DNA of 64,000 nt from Bacteroidales bacterium (GCA_017634595.1 JAGBNC010000016.1:1-64000); one strand, 5' to 3'; shown: positions 7,292 through 15,952, counted from the stretch's first letter. The notes: generated by a model from the letters alone, not told the origin. Numbers and translations are program-made.

Positions 7292-8116
7292 TTATTTCTT
7301 TCTTCTCTCAATGATGAACTTGTTGGACGTAGCCTTAGGGTTACGGGTCTTGTATCCCTTGGCAGGCAGACCCTTGCGAGAGCGGGGATGTCCACCGGAT
7401 GCACGTCCTTCACCACCTCCCATAGGGTGATCGTGAGGGTTCATGACAACACCACGGTTGTGAGGGCGCTTGCCGAGCCAGCGGCGGCGTCCGGCCTTTC
7501 CGTGGGATTCGAGGTTGTGGTCGGTATTGGACACGACACCGATGGTGGCGCGGCAGCTAACGAGAACCATGCGGGTCTCGCCGGAGGGCAGACGCAGTAC
7601 TGCGTGGTTGCCTTCGCGGGCTGCGAGCTGTGCGCTTGCGCCGGCGCTGCGGGCCATTGCGGCACCCTGGCCGGGACGGAGCTCGATGTTGTGAACAAGG
7701 GTACCGACAGGAATTTCACTAAGAGGGAGGCAGTTGCCGACCTCGGGAGCGACACCGCTTCCGGAAGCGACTACCTGACCTACCTTGATGCCGTCGGGGG
7801 CGATGATATACCTCTTCTCGCCGTCTTCGTACTGGACGAGGGCGATGCGGGCGCTGCGGTTAGGATCATACTCGATGGTCAGAACGGTAGCGGTGCATTC
7901 GTCTTTGTCGCGGAGGAAGTCGATGATACGGTACATCCTCTTGTGGCCGCCGCCGATGTAGCGAACGGTCATCTGGCCGGTGTTGTTACGGCCGCCCGTG
8001 CTCTTGAGAGGCTCAAGCAATGATTTCTGAGGCTTCTTGGTGGTGATCTCGCTGAAAGAGCTGATCACTTTGTTCCTTTGACCGGGAGTTACCGGTTTGA
8101 ATTTTCTTACTGCCAT
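7292..8116 (-). CDS. rplB: 50S ribosomal protein L2
   Basis: L2 is the primary 23S-binding protein near the peptidyl-transferase centre. It begins [17 protein letters not shown] and contains the highly conserved [20 protein letters not shown] segment near residues 220-240. The 274 residues are normal. It lies 14 bp downstream of rplW in the standard order. Confidence 0.98.
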   Translation of the reverse strand: MAVRKFKPVTPGQRNKVISSFSEITTKKPQKSLLEPLKSTGGRNNTGQMTVRYIGGGHKRMYRIIDFLRDKDECTATVLTIEYDPNRSARIALVQYEDGEKRYIIAPDGIKVGQVVASGSGVAPEVGNCLPLSEIPVGTLVHNIELRPGQGAAMARSAGASAQLAAREGNHAVLRLPSGETRMVLVSCRATIGVVSNTDHNLESHGKAGRRRWLGKRPHNRGVVMNPHDHPMGGGEGRASGGHPRSRKGLPAKGYKTRNPKATSNKFIIERRKK

Positions 8117-8130
8117 AGCTTATTCCTCCC

Positions 8131-8421
8131 TTAGATGTTAGCGTAGAAGTCGATCTTGTCCTCACCTGCGAGGGTGATGTACGCCTTCTTATAGTGGTTG
8201 GCGCGGCCGCGGAGAAGCCCGCTCTTGGTGTAGCGGCTCTTGCGCTTGCCGTGATAGTTGGCTGTATTGACGGCGGCGACGTTGACGTTGTACATCTTCT
8301 CTACCGCGTCCTTGATCTGAAGTTTGTTGGCCTTACGATCAACGATAAAGCCGTAACGGTTCAACTTTTCGCCCTGAGCCGTCAACTTCTCTGTAACGAT
8401 TGGCTTAATAATGATTCCCAT
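8131..8421 (-). CDS. rplW: 50S ribosomal protein L23
   Basis: This 96-residue protein has the L23 pattern: IIKPIVTEKLTAQGEKLNRY, DRKANKLQIKDAVEKMYNV, and a basic YHGKRKSRYTKSG loop. L23 sits at the tunnel exit and docks trigger factor and SRP. It lies 14 bp after rplD and 14 bp before rplB. Confidence 0.98.
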   Translation of the reverse strand: MGIIIKPIVTEKLTAQGEKLNRYGFIVDRKANKLQIKDAVEKMYNVNVAAVNTANYHGKRKSRYTKSGLLRGRANHYKKAYITLAGEDKIDFYANI

Positions 8422-8435
8422 CTTCTTGTGCGTTT

Positions 8436-9059
8436 TTATGCCCTCTCAGCGAGAATATCCTGAACACCGTCGATGAGCACCAGTGAATTGGCGTTCATGA
8501 TTGCGTAGGTGTTGATCTCGTCAACGGTAATGACGTTGACCTGCTGGAGGTTGCGGGATGAAAGAAAGATATTGTCCGAATTCTGGGGAAGCACGATGAG
8601 TACCTTGCGGTCGCCAGCCTTGATGGCCTTAACGATGCCGAGGAGCTCCTTGGTCTTGGGGGCTTCCATCTTGAAGGGCTCGAGCATGATGATCGCATTC
8701 TCCTGGGCCTTGTAGCTCAGAGCGGAGAAGCGGGCAAGCTTCTTGACCTTCTTGTTCAGTTTGTTGTGATAGAAACGGGGAACGGGTCCGAAGACGCGGC
8801 CGCCGCCCACGAAGATGTTGGCCTTACGGGAGCCGTGGCGTGCGCCGCCGCCGCCCTTCTGGCGTCCGAGCTTCTTGGTGCTGTATGCTGTCTCGCTGCG
8901 GTCCTTGGTCTTGGCGTTGCCGTGACGCTGGTTGGCAAGATACTGGATAACATCCAGATAGATGGCGTGGTCGTTGGGAGCGATGCCGAATACCTTCTCA
9001 TCGAGGGTGACATTCTTTCCGGACTGGGTGCCGTCGATTTTCAATACTGCAAGTTCCAT
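8436..9059 (-). CDS. rplD: 50S ribosomal protein L4
   Basis: L4 is a 23S-binding protein with a long tunnel loop. The loop carries KLGRQKGGGGARHGSRKANI and GGGRVFGPVPRFY. The start at 9059 (MELAVLKIDG) is preferred over an earlier in-frame codon at 9083 because it fits the family and sits 4 bp after rplC. The length is then 207 residues. In E. coli L4 regulates the S10 operon through the leader upstream of rpsJ; here rpsJ is absent from the block, so that mechanism may not apply. Confidence 0.97.
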   Translation of the reverse strand: MELAVLKIDGTQSGKNVTLDEKVFGIAPNDHAIYLDVIQYLANQRHGNAKTKDRSETAYSTKKLGRQKGGGGARHGSRKANIFVGGGRVFGPVPRFYHNKLNKKVKKLARFSALSYKAQENAIIMLEPFKMEAPKTKELLGIVKAIKAGDRKVLIVLPQNSDNIFLSSRNLQQVNVITVDEINTYAIMNANSLVLIDGVQDILAERA

Positions 9060-9063
9060 AATC

Positions 9064-9690
9064 TTAAGCCTCCAATAATACATAAGAACCTCTGGCTCCG
9101 GGGACGGAACCCTTGACTACGATAATGTTGTTCTCGGGAAGGATCTTGACGACCTTGAGGTTGAACACCTTTACACGGGCGTTGCCCATGTGGCCGGCCA
9201 TGCGCATACCGGGAAGTACGCGGGAAGGCCATGAGGATGCTCCCATAGAACCGGGGTGACGAAGACGGTTGTGCTGACCGTGGGTCTTGCCGCCGACTCC
9301 TGCGAAGCCGTGGCGGTGCACAACGCCCTGGAAACCCTTACCTTTAGAAGTGCCGACCACGTCGACGAACGGAACCTCTTCCTTGAGGATGTCCGCGACG
9401 GTGATCACGTCTCCGAGCTTGAGCTCCTTGGCGAAATCCGCGGGGAATTCAACGAGCTTGCGCTTGGGAGTGGTGCCGGCTTTTTTGAAATGGCCCATAA
9501 GGGGCGCGCTGGCGTGCTTTTCGGTGGTTTCGTCATAGGCAAGCTGTACAGCCTCGTAACCGTCGGTCTCAACTGTACGGATCTGCGTGACAACGCACGG
9601 ACCAGCCTCGATAACGGTGCACGGTATATTCTTACCGTCGGCACCGAAAACGGAAGTCATTCCGATTTTCTTTCCAATTAATCCAGGCAT
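9064..9690 (-). CDS. rplC: 50S ribosomal protein L3
   Basis: L3 is an assembly-initiating 50S protein. It starts [19 protein letters not shown] and carries the [20 protein letters not shown] and GHMGNARV signatures. The 208 residues are normal. It is the first gene here, directly behind a strong promoter, with no rpsJ in front. The leader of about 55 bases is very AT-rich. Confidence 0.98.
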   Translation of the reverse strand: MPGLIGKKIGMTSVFGADGKNIPCTVIEAGPCVVTQIRTVETDGYEAVQLAYDETTEKHASAPLMGHFKKAGTTPKRKLVEFPADFAKELKLGDVITVADILKEEVPFVDVVGTSKGKGFQGVVHRHGFAGVGGKTHGQHNRLRHPGSMGASSWPSRVLPGMRMAGHMGNARVKVFNLKVVKILPENNIIVVKGSVPGARGSYVLLEA

Positions 9691-9750
9691 TGGTTAATTA
9701 ATTAATTGATACTTAATAAGTTAATCTCCGCAACACAATTTTGCGGGCTG

Positions 9751-9781
9751 CAAAGATACAACTAATTTTTTGATTTGCAAA
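9751..9781 (-). promoter_or_regulatory. Promoter of the rplC-rpsC block
   Basis: The minus strand reads TTTG (9778-9781), a 19-bp spacer, then TATCTTTG (9751-9758). This is an exact match to the Bacteroidetes consensus with ideal spacing. It overlaps the divergent nadE promoter, so the two transcripts share this 50-bp region. Confidence 0.85.
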
Positions 9782-9797
9782 GTATTATTTATCTTTG
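9769..9797 (+). promoter_or_regulatory. Candidate promoter of nadE
   Basis: On the plus strand TTTG (9769-9772) and TATCTTTG (9790-9797) are separated by 17 bp. The -7 element ends only 4 bp before the ATG at 9802, so the transcript would have almost no leader. Confidence 0.6.
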
Positions 9798-9801
9798 CGT
9801 T

Positions 9802-10536
9802 ATGAAAAAACTCACAGAAGATTGTATTGCATGGATACAGAATTGGTTCGCTTCCAACGGTCCTTCATGCACCGCCGTGCTCGGTATGAGCGGCGGTAAA
9901 GACAGCACTATAGCTGCAGCCCTGTGCGCCCGTGCCCTGGGCCCCGAGAGGGTGGTGGGCATTGCCATGCCGGCCGAAGGGCAGAGCCTCAATGAGGCCG
10001 ATGAAATCTGCAAATATCTTGGCATCAGGTACTTGTGCTTGCCGATAGGCCGTATCGAAGCTGAATGCGACGCTCTCGGAGCGCTCATGCCCGGTGGAGA
10101 ATTCTCCCTCCAGACCATCCAGAATATACCTCCCCGCATACGCATGACGGTGCTTTATGCCGCCGCTCAGAGCCTTAACGGCATGGTGGCCAACACCTGC
10201 AACCTCAGCGAAGACTATATAGGCTATGCCACCCTCTACGGCGATGCGGCAGGCTCGTTCTCGCCGCTTGGCGGGCTGGTGGTACGTGAGGTGCTGAGCA
10301 TAGGCCACGACCTGGGACTTCCTTCCAAGTGGGTGGAAAAGACCCCGGACGACGGACTTCCCGGCTCCTGCCCCGACGAGGCCAAGTTCGGCTTCAGCTA
10401 TGCCACCCTCGACCGCTACATCCGCGAAGGTGTGTGCGATGATCCCGAAATCAAAGAAAAGATCGACCGCATGCACAGGCGCAACCTCTTTAAGACAGAA
10501 ATACTGCACATACCTACATTTATTCCACAGCTATGA
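9802..10536 (+). CDS. nadE: Ammonia-dependent NAD synthetase
   Basis: It converts nicotinate adenine dinucleotide to NAD with ATP and ammonia. The PP-loop SGGKDST lies at about residues 30-36. NLSEDYIGYATLYGD, FSPLGGLVVREV and KTPDDGLPGSCPDE complete the NadE pattern. There is no glutaminase (nitrilase) domain, so it needs free ammonia or a partner. The start at 9802 (MKKLTEDC) is preferred because the -7 box occupies the space before it. The stop overlaps the next start by 4 bp. Confidence 0.95.
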   Translation: MKKLTEDCIAWIQNWFASNGPSCTAVLGMSGGKDSTIAAALCARALGPERVVGIAMPAEGQSLNEADEICKYLGIRYLCLPIGRIEAECDALGALMPGGEFSLQTIQNIPPRIRMTVLYAAAQSLNGMVANTCNLSEDYIGYATLYGDAAGSFSPLGGLVVREVLSIGHDLGLPSKWVEKTPDDGLPGSCPDEAKFGFSYATLDRYIREGVCDDPEIKEKIDRMHRRNLFKTEILHIPTFIPQL

Positions 10537-12347
10537 ACCAATATGCCCAACGTATCTCTTCCCTCCGCGCGCTGATGCGCTCGCGTGACTGGGACGCCGT
10601 AATACTCACCGGCTCGGACCCTCACGGCAGCGAGTACCCGGCGGAACGCTATAAGCAGATACGTTGGCTTACCGGTTTTACTGGCGAGGCGGCCGACCTG
10701 GTGGTCACTGCCGACCATGCCGGCCTGTGGACTGATACACGCTACTTTATTCAGGCTGCTGAGCAGCTCCGGGACACGGGAGTGGAGCTGCACAAGACAC
10801 GGGTGCCGGAGCAAGTGCTTATCCCGGAGTGGCTTGCATCGAAGTTTTCCGACACTCAGGAGCCCGTGCTTGCCGTTGACGGGCAGTGTATGATGCAGGC
10901 ATTTGCCGACAGCATCACGGACGCCTTCTCAGGTGTGAATGCTGAACCATTGATTGTAAGTGCTCCTGAGCTTATCAACGTGCTCTGGAACAATCGTCCT
11001 CCCATCCCTCAGACACCGGTGTTCACTGTCGATTCCGGTTGTGCCAGGATCGACAAACTTGAGATGCTGAGGGAGTTCTGCCGGAGCAAAAACTGTGACG
11101 GCATACTTCTTTCCGCTCTTGACGAGATAGCCTGGACTCTTGATGTCCGAGCCTCCGATATTGAGTATAACCCCCTGGTAATAAGCTATCTGCTTGTTAC
11201 CGAAGATGCGGCGTCCTGGTTTGTGCTCAAAGAAGCCATTGAAGATCCCGATACCGAAAGGGCCTTCGACGAGCTTGCCGAGGATGGGGTAAGCCTGGAG
11301 AGGTATGATTCCATCCAGGAATATCTGTCCGAGTTGGACGGCATGAGGCTGTTTGTCGATGAGGGCTCGCTCAATCATCAGCTATACAGCGCCTTGCTCC
11401 GGTCCGGCGTCACCCCTGTGCAGGGGAGAACCCCTGTGGCCCTGGCCAAAGCCGTCAAGAACCCCTTTGAAATAGAGGGCATGCGTCAGGCGCACATACG
11501 CGACGGAGTGGCAATGGTGCACTTCCTTTACTGGCTCGAGAAGTCCATCCAGGCCGACCGCCGCGTGAGCGAGTGGGATGCCGCTGTCAAGCTGGGCGAG
11601 TTCAGGGCTTCGCAGGCCGGCTATCAGGGCGACAGTTTCGAGACAATCTCCGCCTATGGTCCAGGGGCGGCCCTGCCCCATTATGTGACTCCCCGTCAGG
11701 GCGCTCCTGTGCTGGAGCAGCGCGGGCTATATCTTTGCGACTCAGGCGGTCAGTACCTCGACGGCACCACTGATATTACGCGCACAGTGCCGCTCGGCGA
11801 CCTTACTCCTTTGGAGAAAGAAGACTACACCCTGGTTCTCAAAGGGCACATCGACCTTGCCATGGCCCTGTTCCCCGAAGGCACCCCCGGCTGCCGCATC
11901 GACGCCTTGGCCCGGGAACCATTGTGGCGCTTCAGGCGCAATTTCGGCCACGGCACCGGCCACGGGGTAGGTTGCTTCCTTGGCGTGCATGAAGGCCCCC
12001 AGGACATGCGCCAGAATCTCAATCCGGAGCCTCTGCGTGCCGGAATGATAATTTCCGATGAGCCCGGTATCTACCGCGAAGGAGAGCACGGAGTGCGTCA
12101 CGAAAACCTCTTGCTCTGTGTTGAAAAAGGAGCCAACGAGTTTGGACGCTGGCTCGGCTTCGAACCGCTGACTCTATGTCCCTTCGACACTTCTGCCCTC
12201 GATCTGACGCTGCTTGACAGCAGCGAGACGGAGTGGCTGGATGCTTACCATCAGAGGGTGTATGACACCCTTTCTCCGCTGCTGCCAGGCGACTTGGCCC
12301 GATGGTTGCAGCAGAAATGCAGGAAAATTGCTACTTTTGCAAACTAA
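10533..12347 (+). CDS. pepP: Xaa-Pro aminopeptidase (M24B family)
   Basis: This cytoplasmic metallopeptidase releases N-terminal residues preceding proline. At 604 residues it has the long three-domain layout: two creatinase-type N-terminal domains (about 1-310) and a pita-bread catalytic domain. The metal ligands are visible in order: Asp in LCDSGGQYLDGTTDITRTV (both), His in FGHGTGHGVG, Glu in ISDEPGIYREGEHGVRHEN (both). It overlaps nadE by 4 bp and so is translationally coupled to it. No signal peptide is seen. Confidence 0.92.
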   Translation: MNQYAQRISSLRALMRSRDWDAVILTGSDPHGSEYPAERYKQIRWLTGFTGEAADLVVTADHAGLWTDTRYFIQAAEQLRDTGVELHKTRVPEQVLIPEWLASKFSDTQEPVLAVDGQCMMQAFADSITDAFSGVNAEPLIVSAPELINVLWNNRPPIPQTPVFTVDSGCARIDKLEMLREFCRSKNCDGILLSALDEIAWTLDVRASDIEYNPLVISYLLVTEDAASWFVLKEAIEDPDTERAFDELAEDGVSLERYDSIQEYLSELDGMRLFVDEGSLNHQLYSALLRSGVTPVQGRTPVALAKAVKNPFEIEGMRQAHIRDGVAMVHFLYWLEKSIQADRRVSEWDAAVKLGEFRASQAGYQGDSFETISAYGPGAALPHYVTPRQGAPVLEQRGLYLCDSGGQYLDGTTDITRTVPLGDLTPLEKEDYTLVLKGHIDLAMALFPEGTPGCRIDALAREPLWRFRRNFGHGTGHGVGCFLGVHEGPQDMRQNLNPEPLRAGMIISDEPGIYREGEHGVRHENLLLCVEKGANEFGRWLGFEPLTLCPFDTSALDLTLLDSSETEWLDAYHQRVYDTLSPLLPGDLARWLQQKCRKIATFAN

Positions 12348-12358
12348 TTAAAACAATT

Positions 12359-13273
12359 ATGGAAAGAGAAGATCCCCTTGAGAGACTTGAACGCAAGGAG
12401 CAGGAACGCAAGCAGAACGGCGGCCCCAAGACCGTCATGTATGTAATGATTGCGGTAGCCGCGCTTCTGGCCGCAGCTCTCGCCTACGTGCTGTATCAGA
12501 AGAACAGCCTCGTGGGCCAGTTGAATATTGAAAAACAGGAACTTACGGACCAGATAGTAGCCCTTCAGGGTGACTATGAGGCCCTGTCGTCCGACTACGA
12601 TGCCATCAACCTTCAGCTTGATTCATCCCGCGAGGAGGTGGCACAGCTGGTAGAACGTATCAAGAAGACTGAAGCCACCAACCGCGTAAAAATGCGCCAG
12701 TACGAGAAAGAACTCGGCACCCTGCGCTCCATTATGCGTGGCTACATTGTACAGATTGATTCCTTGAACCAGCTTAATCACAAGCTTACCGTGGATGCCG
12801 CCAACGCCCGTAAAGATGCGGCTGAGCACCGCCGTATGAACGAGAAGCTCACCGCACAGGTGGAAGACCTTACAGGCAAGGTGGCTACAGGTTCCGTGAT
12901 AAAGGCTCGCGGAATGCGCATCGAGGCTTATAACAATGCAGGCAAGGTGGTGGACCGCAGCAAGAACGTGGCCCGTCTGATGGTGACACTCAGCCTCGTT
13001 GAGAACGCCCTTGCGGAGGCCGGTCCCGTACGTGTGTATGTGCGGGTCAAGGATCCGAGCGGCAACCTGCTCGACGACGGCCGCGGCACCACATTTACCT
13101 TCGGTGATGAAACCCTCGAGGCCACTGCTTCGCGTGAGGTTGATTATGAGGGCCAGGAGGTTGAGCTCAGCATCTACGTCAACAATATCCCGGCGTATGT
13201 GAAGGGCATCTATACTGCCGAGGCCTTCACATCCCAGGCTAAGCTCGGAAGTGCCGAACTGATGTTGCGATAG
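12359..13273 (+). CDS. Membrane-anchored coiled-coil protein
   Basis: This 304-residue protein has one membrane segment at about residues 24-45 (VMYVMIAVAALLAAALAYVL), a coiled coil at about 50-190, and a beta-rich C-terminal domain of about 100 residues (VRVYVRVKDPSGNLL onward). The topology suggests a short cytoplasmic N-terminus and a periplasmic remainder. The start at 12359 follows a TACTTTTG -7-like box (12332-12339) inside the end of pepP and avoids an implausible Cys-rich extension. It is a conserved-looking Bacteroidales protein next to hemW; I do not know its function. Confidence 0.75.
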   Translation: MEREDPLERLERKEQERKQNGGPKTVMYVMIAVAALLAAALAYVLYQKNSLVGQLNIEKQELTDQIVALQGDYEALSSDYDAINLQLDSSREEVAQLVERIKKTEATNRVKMRQYEKELGTLRSIMRGYIVQIDSLNQLNHKLTVDAANARKDAAEHRRMNEKLTAQVEDLTGKVATGSVIKARGMRIEAYNNAGKVVDRSKNVARLMVTLSLVENALAEAGPVRVYVRVKDPSGNLLDDGRGTTFTFGDETLEATASREVDYEGQEVELSIYVNNIPAYVKGIYTAEAFTSQAKLGSAELMLR

Positions 13274-13277
13274 TGCA

Positions 13278-14261
13278 GTGATATACGTTCATGTGCCTTT
13301 TTGCAGGAGTTTCTGCACATATTGTGACTTCTATTCCGAAAGGGCCTGCCCTTCGGCAAAGTGGCTCGATGAAGTCTGCTCTGAGGCTCTGGCAAGAAAG
13401 GACGAAATAGCAGCAAGCGCTGCGGTGAATACTCTTTATATAGGAGGCGGCACCCCGTCGGTGCTGCCTCTTGATTATATTGCCCGCATTGCCGATGCAT
13501 GCGGAGGCCGGAGCTACTCCGAATGGACGGTGGAGGTTAATCCGGATGACATCACCCGGGACTATGCCGGCGGGCTCAAGGCGCTGGGTGTGAACAGGAT
13601 AAGCATGGGCGTGCAGTCGCTTGACGATGCAATGCTGCGCTGGATGAACCGCCGGCACTCGGCCTCCGGTGCACGTAGCGCGTTCGGTATGCTGCGGGAG
13701 GCCGGATTCGACAACATCAGCGTCGATATCATTTTCGGTGTAAACGGGATGAGCAGGGTTATGCTCCAGGACACTTTGCGGGAGATTCTTGAGTGGCGTC
13801 CGGAACATGTTTCGGCATATCAGCTGTCGGTGGAGGAGGGCAGCGCCCTGGGGAGGCTTGTCCGTGGAGGCCGCTACACTGAACTGTCCGACGAGGAATG
13901 CAGCGCGCAATATTATTTAATATGTAGCATGCTCGCTGCAGCCGGATACGAGCATTATGAAATATCCAACTGGGCGCTTCCGGGATTCAGGGCAGTGCAC
14001 AATAGCGCCTATTGGACCAGGGCGCCGTACGTCGGGCTGGGAAGCTCCGCCCATAGCCTGCGGCGCAATCCCGACGTACGGAGCTGGAACTCAGACACTC
14101 TGAGCGGCTGGACCTCTTCTTCTGAGGTGCTCACGAGCGAGGAAATACGCGAGGAGCAGATCATGCTCGGCCTTCGCACAGCCGAGGGGATACCGGGCTA
14201 TGGCCGCATTCCGGAGGACCGCTGGTTTACCGCCGACAGCATTATCGCCGGCTTGATTTAA
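13278..14261 (+). CDS. hemW: Radical SAM protein, HemW (heme chaperone-like)
   Basis: The radical-SAM cluster motif is CRSFCTYCDF (CxxxCxxC) at about residues 9-18. LYIGGGTPSVL, EVNPDDIT and GVNRISMGVQSLDD are typical of the coproporphyrinogen oxidase-like HemW group, which binds heme instead of oxidising coproporphyrinogen. The start is GTG at 13278, placed by the conserved YVHVPFC beginning. The protein is about 327 residues, some 40 short of usual, ending at DSIIAGLI just where the small winged C-terminal segment should follow. The frame after the stop stays open for 24 more codons (see findings). Confidence 0.88.
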   Translation: MIYVHVPFCRSFCTYCDFYSERACPSAKWLDEVCSEALARKDEIAASAAVNTLYIGGGTPSVLPLDYIARIADACGGRSYSEWTVEVNPDDITRDYAGGLKALGVNRISMGVQSLDDAMLRWMNRRHSASGARSAFGMLREAGFDNISVDIIFGVNGMSRVMLQDTLREILEWRPEHVSAYQLSVEEGSALGRLVRGGRYTELSDEECSAQYYLICSMLAAAGYEHYEISNWALPGFRAVHNSAYWTRAPYVGLGSSAHSLRRNPDVRSWNSDTLSGWTSSSEVLTSEEIREEQIMLGLRTAEGIPGYGRIPEDRWFTADSIIAGLI

Positions 14262-14284
14262 ATTGGCCGTGGCGAGCTGCGGTG

Positions 14285-14323
14285 TGCTCTTACCGGTCCA
14301 TTCGGCAGCACCGTTGAGAGCAT
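14285..14323. repeat. 39-bp palindromic element, copy 2
   Basis: TGCTCTTACCGGTCC and GAGAGCAT are shared with copy 1 (4866-4904), in the same layout and length but with a less perfect stem. It begins 24 bp after the hemW stop. Both copies lie just 3' of a gene. Confidence 0.65.
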
Positions 14324-14362
14324 ACTTGGCCCATAGCTAAGAAGGGACGGTATGTCTAAATA

Positions 14363-14392
14363 CGAAAACCCCGGGCCGCTCAGCCCGGGGTT
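14363..14392 (-). terminator. Intrinsic terminator of the first sigma-factor operon
   Basis: A 10-bp perfect stem AACCCCGGGC/GCCCGGGGTT (14367-14376 with 14383-14392), read on the minus strand, is followed by TTTT. It lies about 20 bp after the stop of the gene at 14413. Confidence 0.8.
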
Positions 14393-14412
14393 GATCGATG
14401 AGAGTCTGGCAG

Positions 14413-14922
14413 TTACTTGCTCTTCTCGACTTTTGGATTGCGTCCCTGAGGGGCGCCGTGACCTTTACCGCCGCGTCCCTGCAGACGGCCTATCTGCTGC
14501 CTGCGGAATTTCTCCTCGCAGGTGTAGAATTTGGCTACCTTCTCAACGGGAAGTATCTTGTTGTACTCCTTGGCGTTGAGCACTTGCAGGTTGACGTTTT
14601 TGGATTTGGCGTCGAGGTATGCGTTCAGGAGTGTGGATACATCTCCTTCTCCTTCGGCAAGAGCCTTGTTCAGAGCCATGTAAGCCTTCCGCTCCGACTT
14701 CATGAGCTCTTTCTGCTCAGCCTCGATCTTGTTGAACACGGGCCAGAATACCTCAGCTTCCTGGGCTGTCAAGCCCACCTCGCTGGTGATGAATGCCACC
14801 ATCTCGGCCTTGATTTTTTCAAAATTGTGATGGCCGCCCTTGGGCTTTTGATCGTTCTGCGGCTGCGCCAGCGCTGCTGTGGCGATACCGACTGTCAACA
14901 AAATGGAAATCAACTTTTTCAT
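14413..14922 (-). CDS. Periplasmic Spy/CpxP-like protein
   Basis: This is a 169-residue protein with a cleavable signal peptide (TAALAQ) and a long, highly charged helical region. It includes AFITSEVGLTAQEAEVFWPV and a Lys/Glu-rich helix, as in Bacteroidetes Spy/CpxP-type proteins. The tail after about residue 140 is Gly/Arg/Lys-rich. It is the third gene after an ECF sigma factor and a small membrane protein, with a terminator behind it. Such proteins commonly act as stress chaperones or feedback sensors in sigma-factor circuits; this role is inferred from context. Confidence 0.75.
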   Translation of the reverse strand: MKKLISILLTVGIATAALAQPQNDQKPKGGHHNFEKIKAEMVAFITSEVGLTAQEAEVFWPVFNKIEAEQKELMKSERKAYMALNKALAEGEGDVSTLLNAYLDAKSKNVNLQVLNAKEYNKILPVEKVAKFYTCEEKFRRQQIGRLQGRGGKGHGAPQGRNPKVEKSK

Positions 14923-14934
14923 AACCGTTTGCTT

Positions 14935-15204
14935 TTAATAATTGTTTACCGCACTTTCCAACTGGGCGAGTGTGGTGCCCGAGTCAATCAGGTATTCGAT
15001 TATCTCCTGGTCGCTTGCCGGCTGGCTGGCCGTTGATTTGGTGAGTATGAAATTGCCCAACATTACCAAAAGTGCAAAACTCACCGCCAAAGCAAAGTAT
15101 GGAACAAAACTGAACCTGCTTTTGCTCTCTGGAATTCCGGACAGCTGCGACTTGAGGGAATCAAAATATCCCGGAGGTACGGAGTATGGTAATTTTTTAT
15201 TCAT
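14935..15204 (-). CDS. Small single-pass membrane protein, candidate anti-sigma factor
   Basis: This 89-residue protein starts MNKKLPYSVPPGYFDSL, a common opening of Bacteroidetes anti-sigma-like proteins. It has one membrane segment at about residues 34-54 (YFALAVSFALLVMLGNFIL) and a short acidic periplasmic end. It lies 34 bp after the ECF sigma gene and 12 bp before the Spy-like gene. Binding of the sigma factor by its cytoplasmic N-terminus is inferred from position. Confidence 0.65.
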   Translation of the reverse strand: MNKKLPYSVPPGYFDSLKSQLSGIPESKSRFSFVPYFALAVSFALLVMLGNFILTKSTASQPASDQEIIEYLIDSGTTLAQLESAVNNY

Positions 15205-15238
15205 TTCGTATTCTTAGACGTTTATTCTTTGGCAAAGT

Positions 15239-15745
15239 TTAATCAGAATCGAGTAAAAGCTGCTTAACTTTCTCGTATGCAATATGATATGATGCCTTAA
15301 GCGCTCCTACGGAGGTGCCTGTAATGCCGGAAATCTGTTCGTAGGACAGGTCTTCGTAGTAACGCATCGAGAACACCATTCTCTGCTTGTCGGGAAGAGA
15401 GGCAATAGCTTTGCGCAGGTTCTTCATGGCTGCATTTCCGTCGAAGTATGGGTCGGGGTCAGATACCCTTTCGGCTTCGTCGTCGATGCGGGTGAAGCTG
15501 AGCGCTGCCCTCACGCGTGCCTTGCGCAGGTGGCTCAGCGTCTCGTTTGTCGCTATCCGCCAGAGCCAGGTGAATACATCGCTGTCGCCTCTGAAGCTTG
15601 GAAGCGCTTTCCAGGCCTTTGTAAATATATCTTGCAGCAGGTCGTCGGCATCTTCATGGCTTCCCACCATGGTGCGGACGTGCCAGTATAAGGGCTCGCT
15701 GTACTTGTTTACCAACTGGTTGAAATATTTCTCCAACTCCTGCAT
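15239..15745 (-). CDS. ECF RNA polymerase sigma factor (first module)
   Basis: This is a 168-residue sigma-70 family protein with only regions 2 and 4. Region 2 shows EDADDLLQDIFTKAWKAL and FTWLWRIATNETLSHLRK. Region 4 shows ASLPDKQRMVFSMRYYEDLSYEQIS followed by a helix-turn-helix. ATG 15745 is chosen over an upstream TTG at 15763. It heads a three-gene operon with a small membrane protein and a Spy-like protein, suggesting an envelope-stress circuit. Its 5' region contains a strong intrinsic terminator. Confidence 0.92.
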   Translation of the reverse strand: MQELEKYFNQLVNKYSEPLYWHVRTMVGSHEDADDLLQDIFTKAWKALPSFRGDSDVFTWLWRIATNETLSHLRKARVRAALSFTRIDDEAERVSDPDPYFDGNAAMKNLRKAIASLPDKQRMVFSMRYYEDLSYEQISGITGTSVGALKASYHIAYEKVKQLLLDSD

Positions 15746-15793
15746 ACGTTGGTTTTGACGCAAAATCCGCGCCGTGGTTTAAATGATTGTACT

Positions 15794-15857
15794 AAAAAAG
15801 CTACTGCGCCCCGGGGGCCCGTTAAGCATGGGTCAAAGGGCCCAGGGGCGCAGCAGC
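15794..15857 (-). terminator. Intrinsic terminator in front of the ECF sigma gene
   Basis: A GC-rich hairpin of about 20 bp (15800-15820 with 15838-15857) is followed on the minus strand by TTTTTT. No minus-strand gene precedes it, and the sigma-factor gene starts about 50 bp beyond it. It therefore sits in the leader of that gene, as an attenuator or as the end of a short independent RNA. Confidence 0.65.
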
Positions 15858-15952
15858 TTCTTATAAACAAACCTCTAATGTGGGTCACATCAAAATAGGA
15901 CGGCTTTTTTTCTTATTGTAAAAAATGTTTATATTTGTGGTGTTAACTATTT

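Noticed and set aside
7133..8023. A 296-codon open frame on the plus strand across the rpsS-rplB genes
   Set aside because: It is antisense to two certain ribosomal genes and has Ala/Gly/Val-rich composition from complementary GC-rich codons. No promoter or family resemblance.
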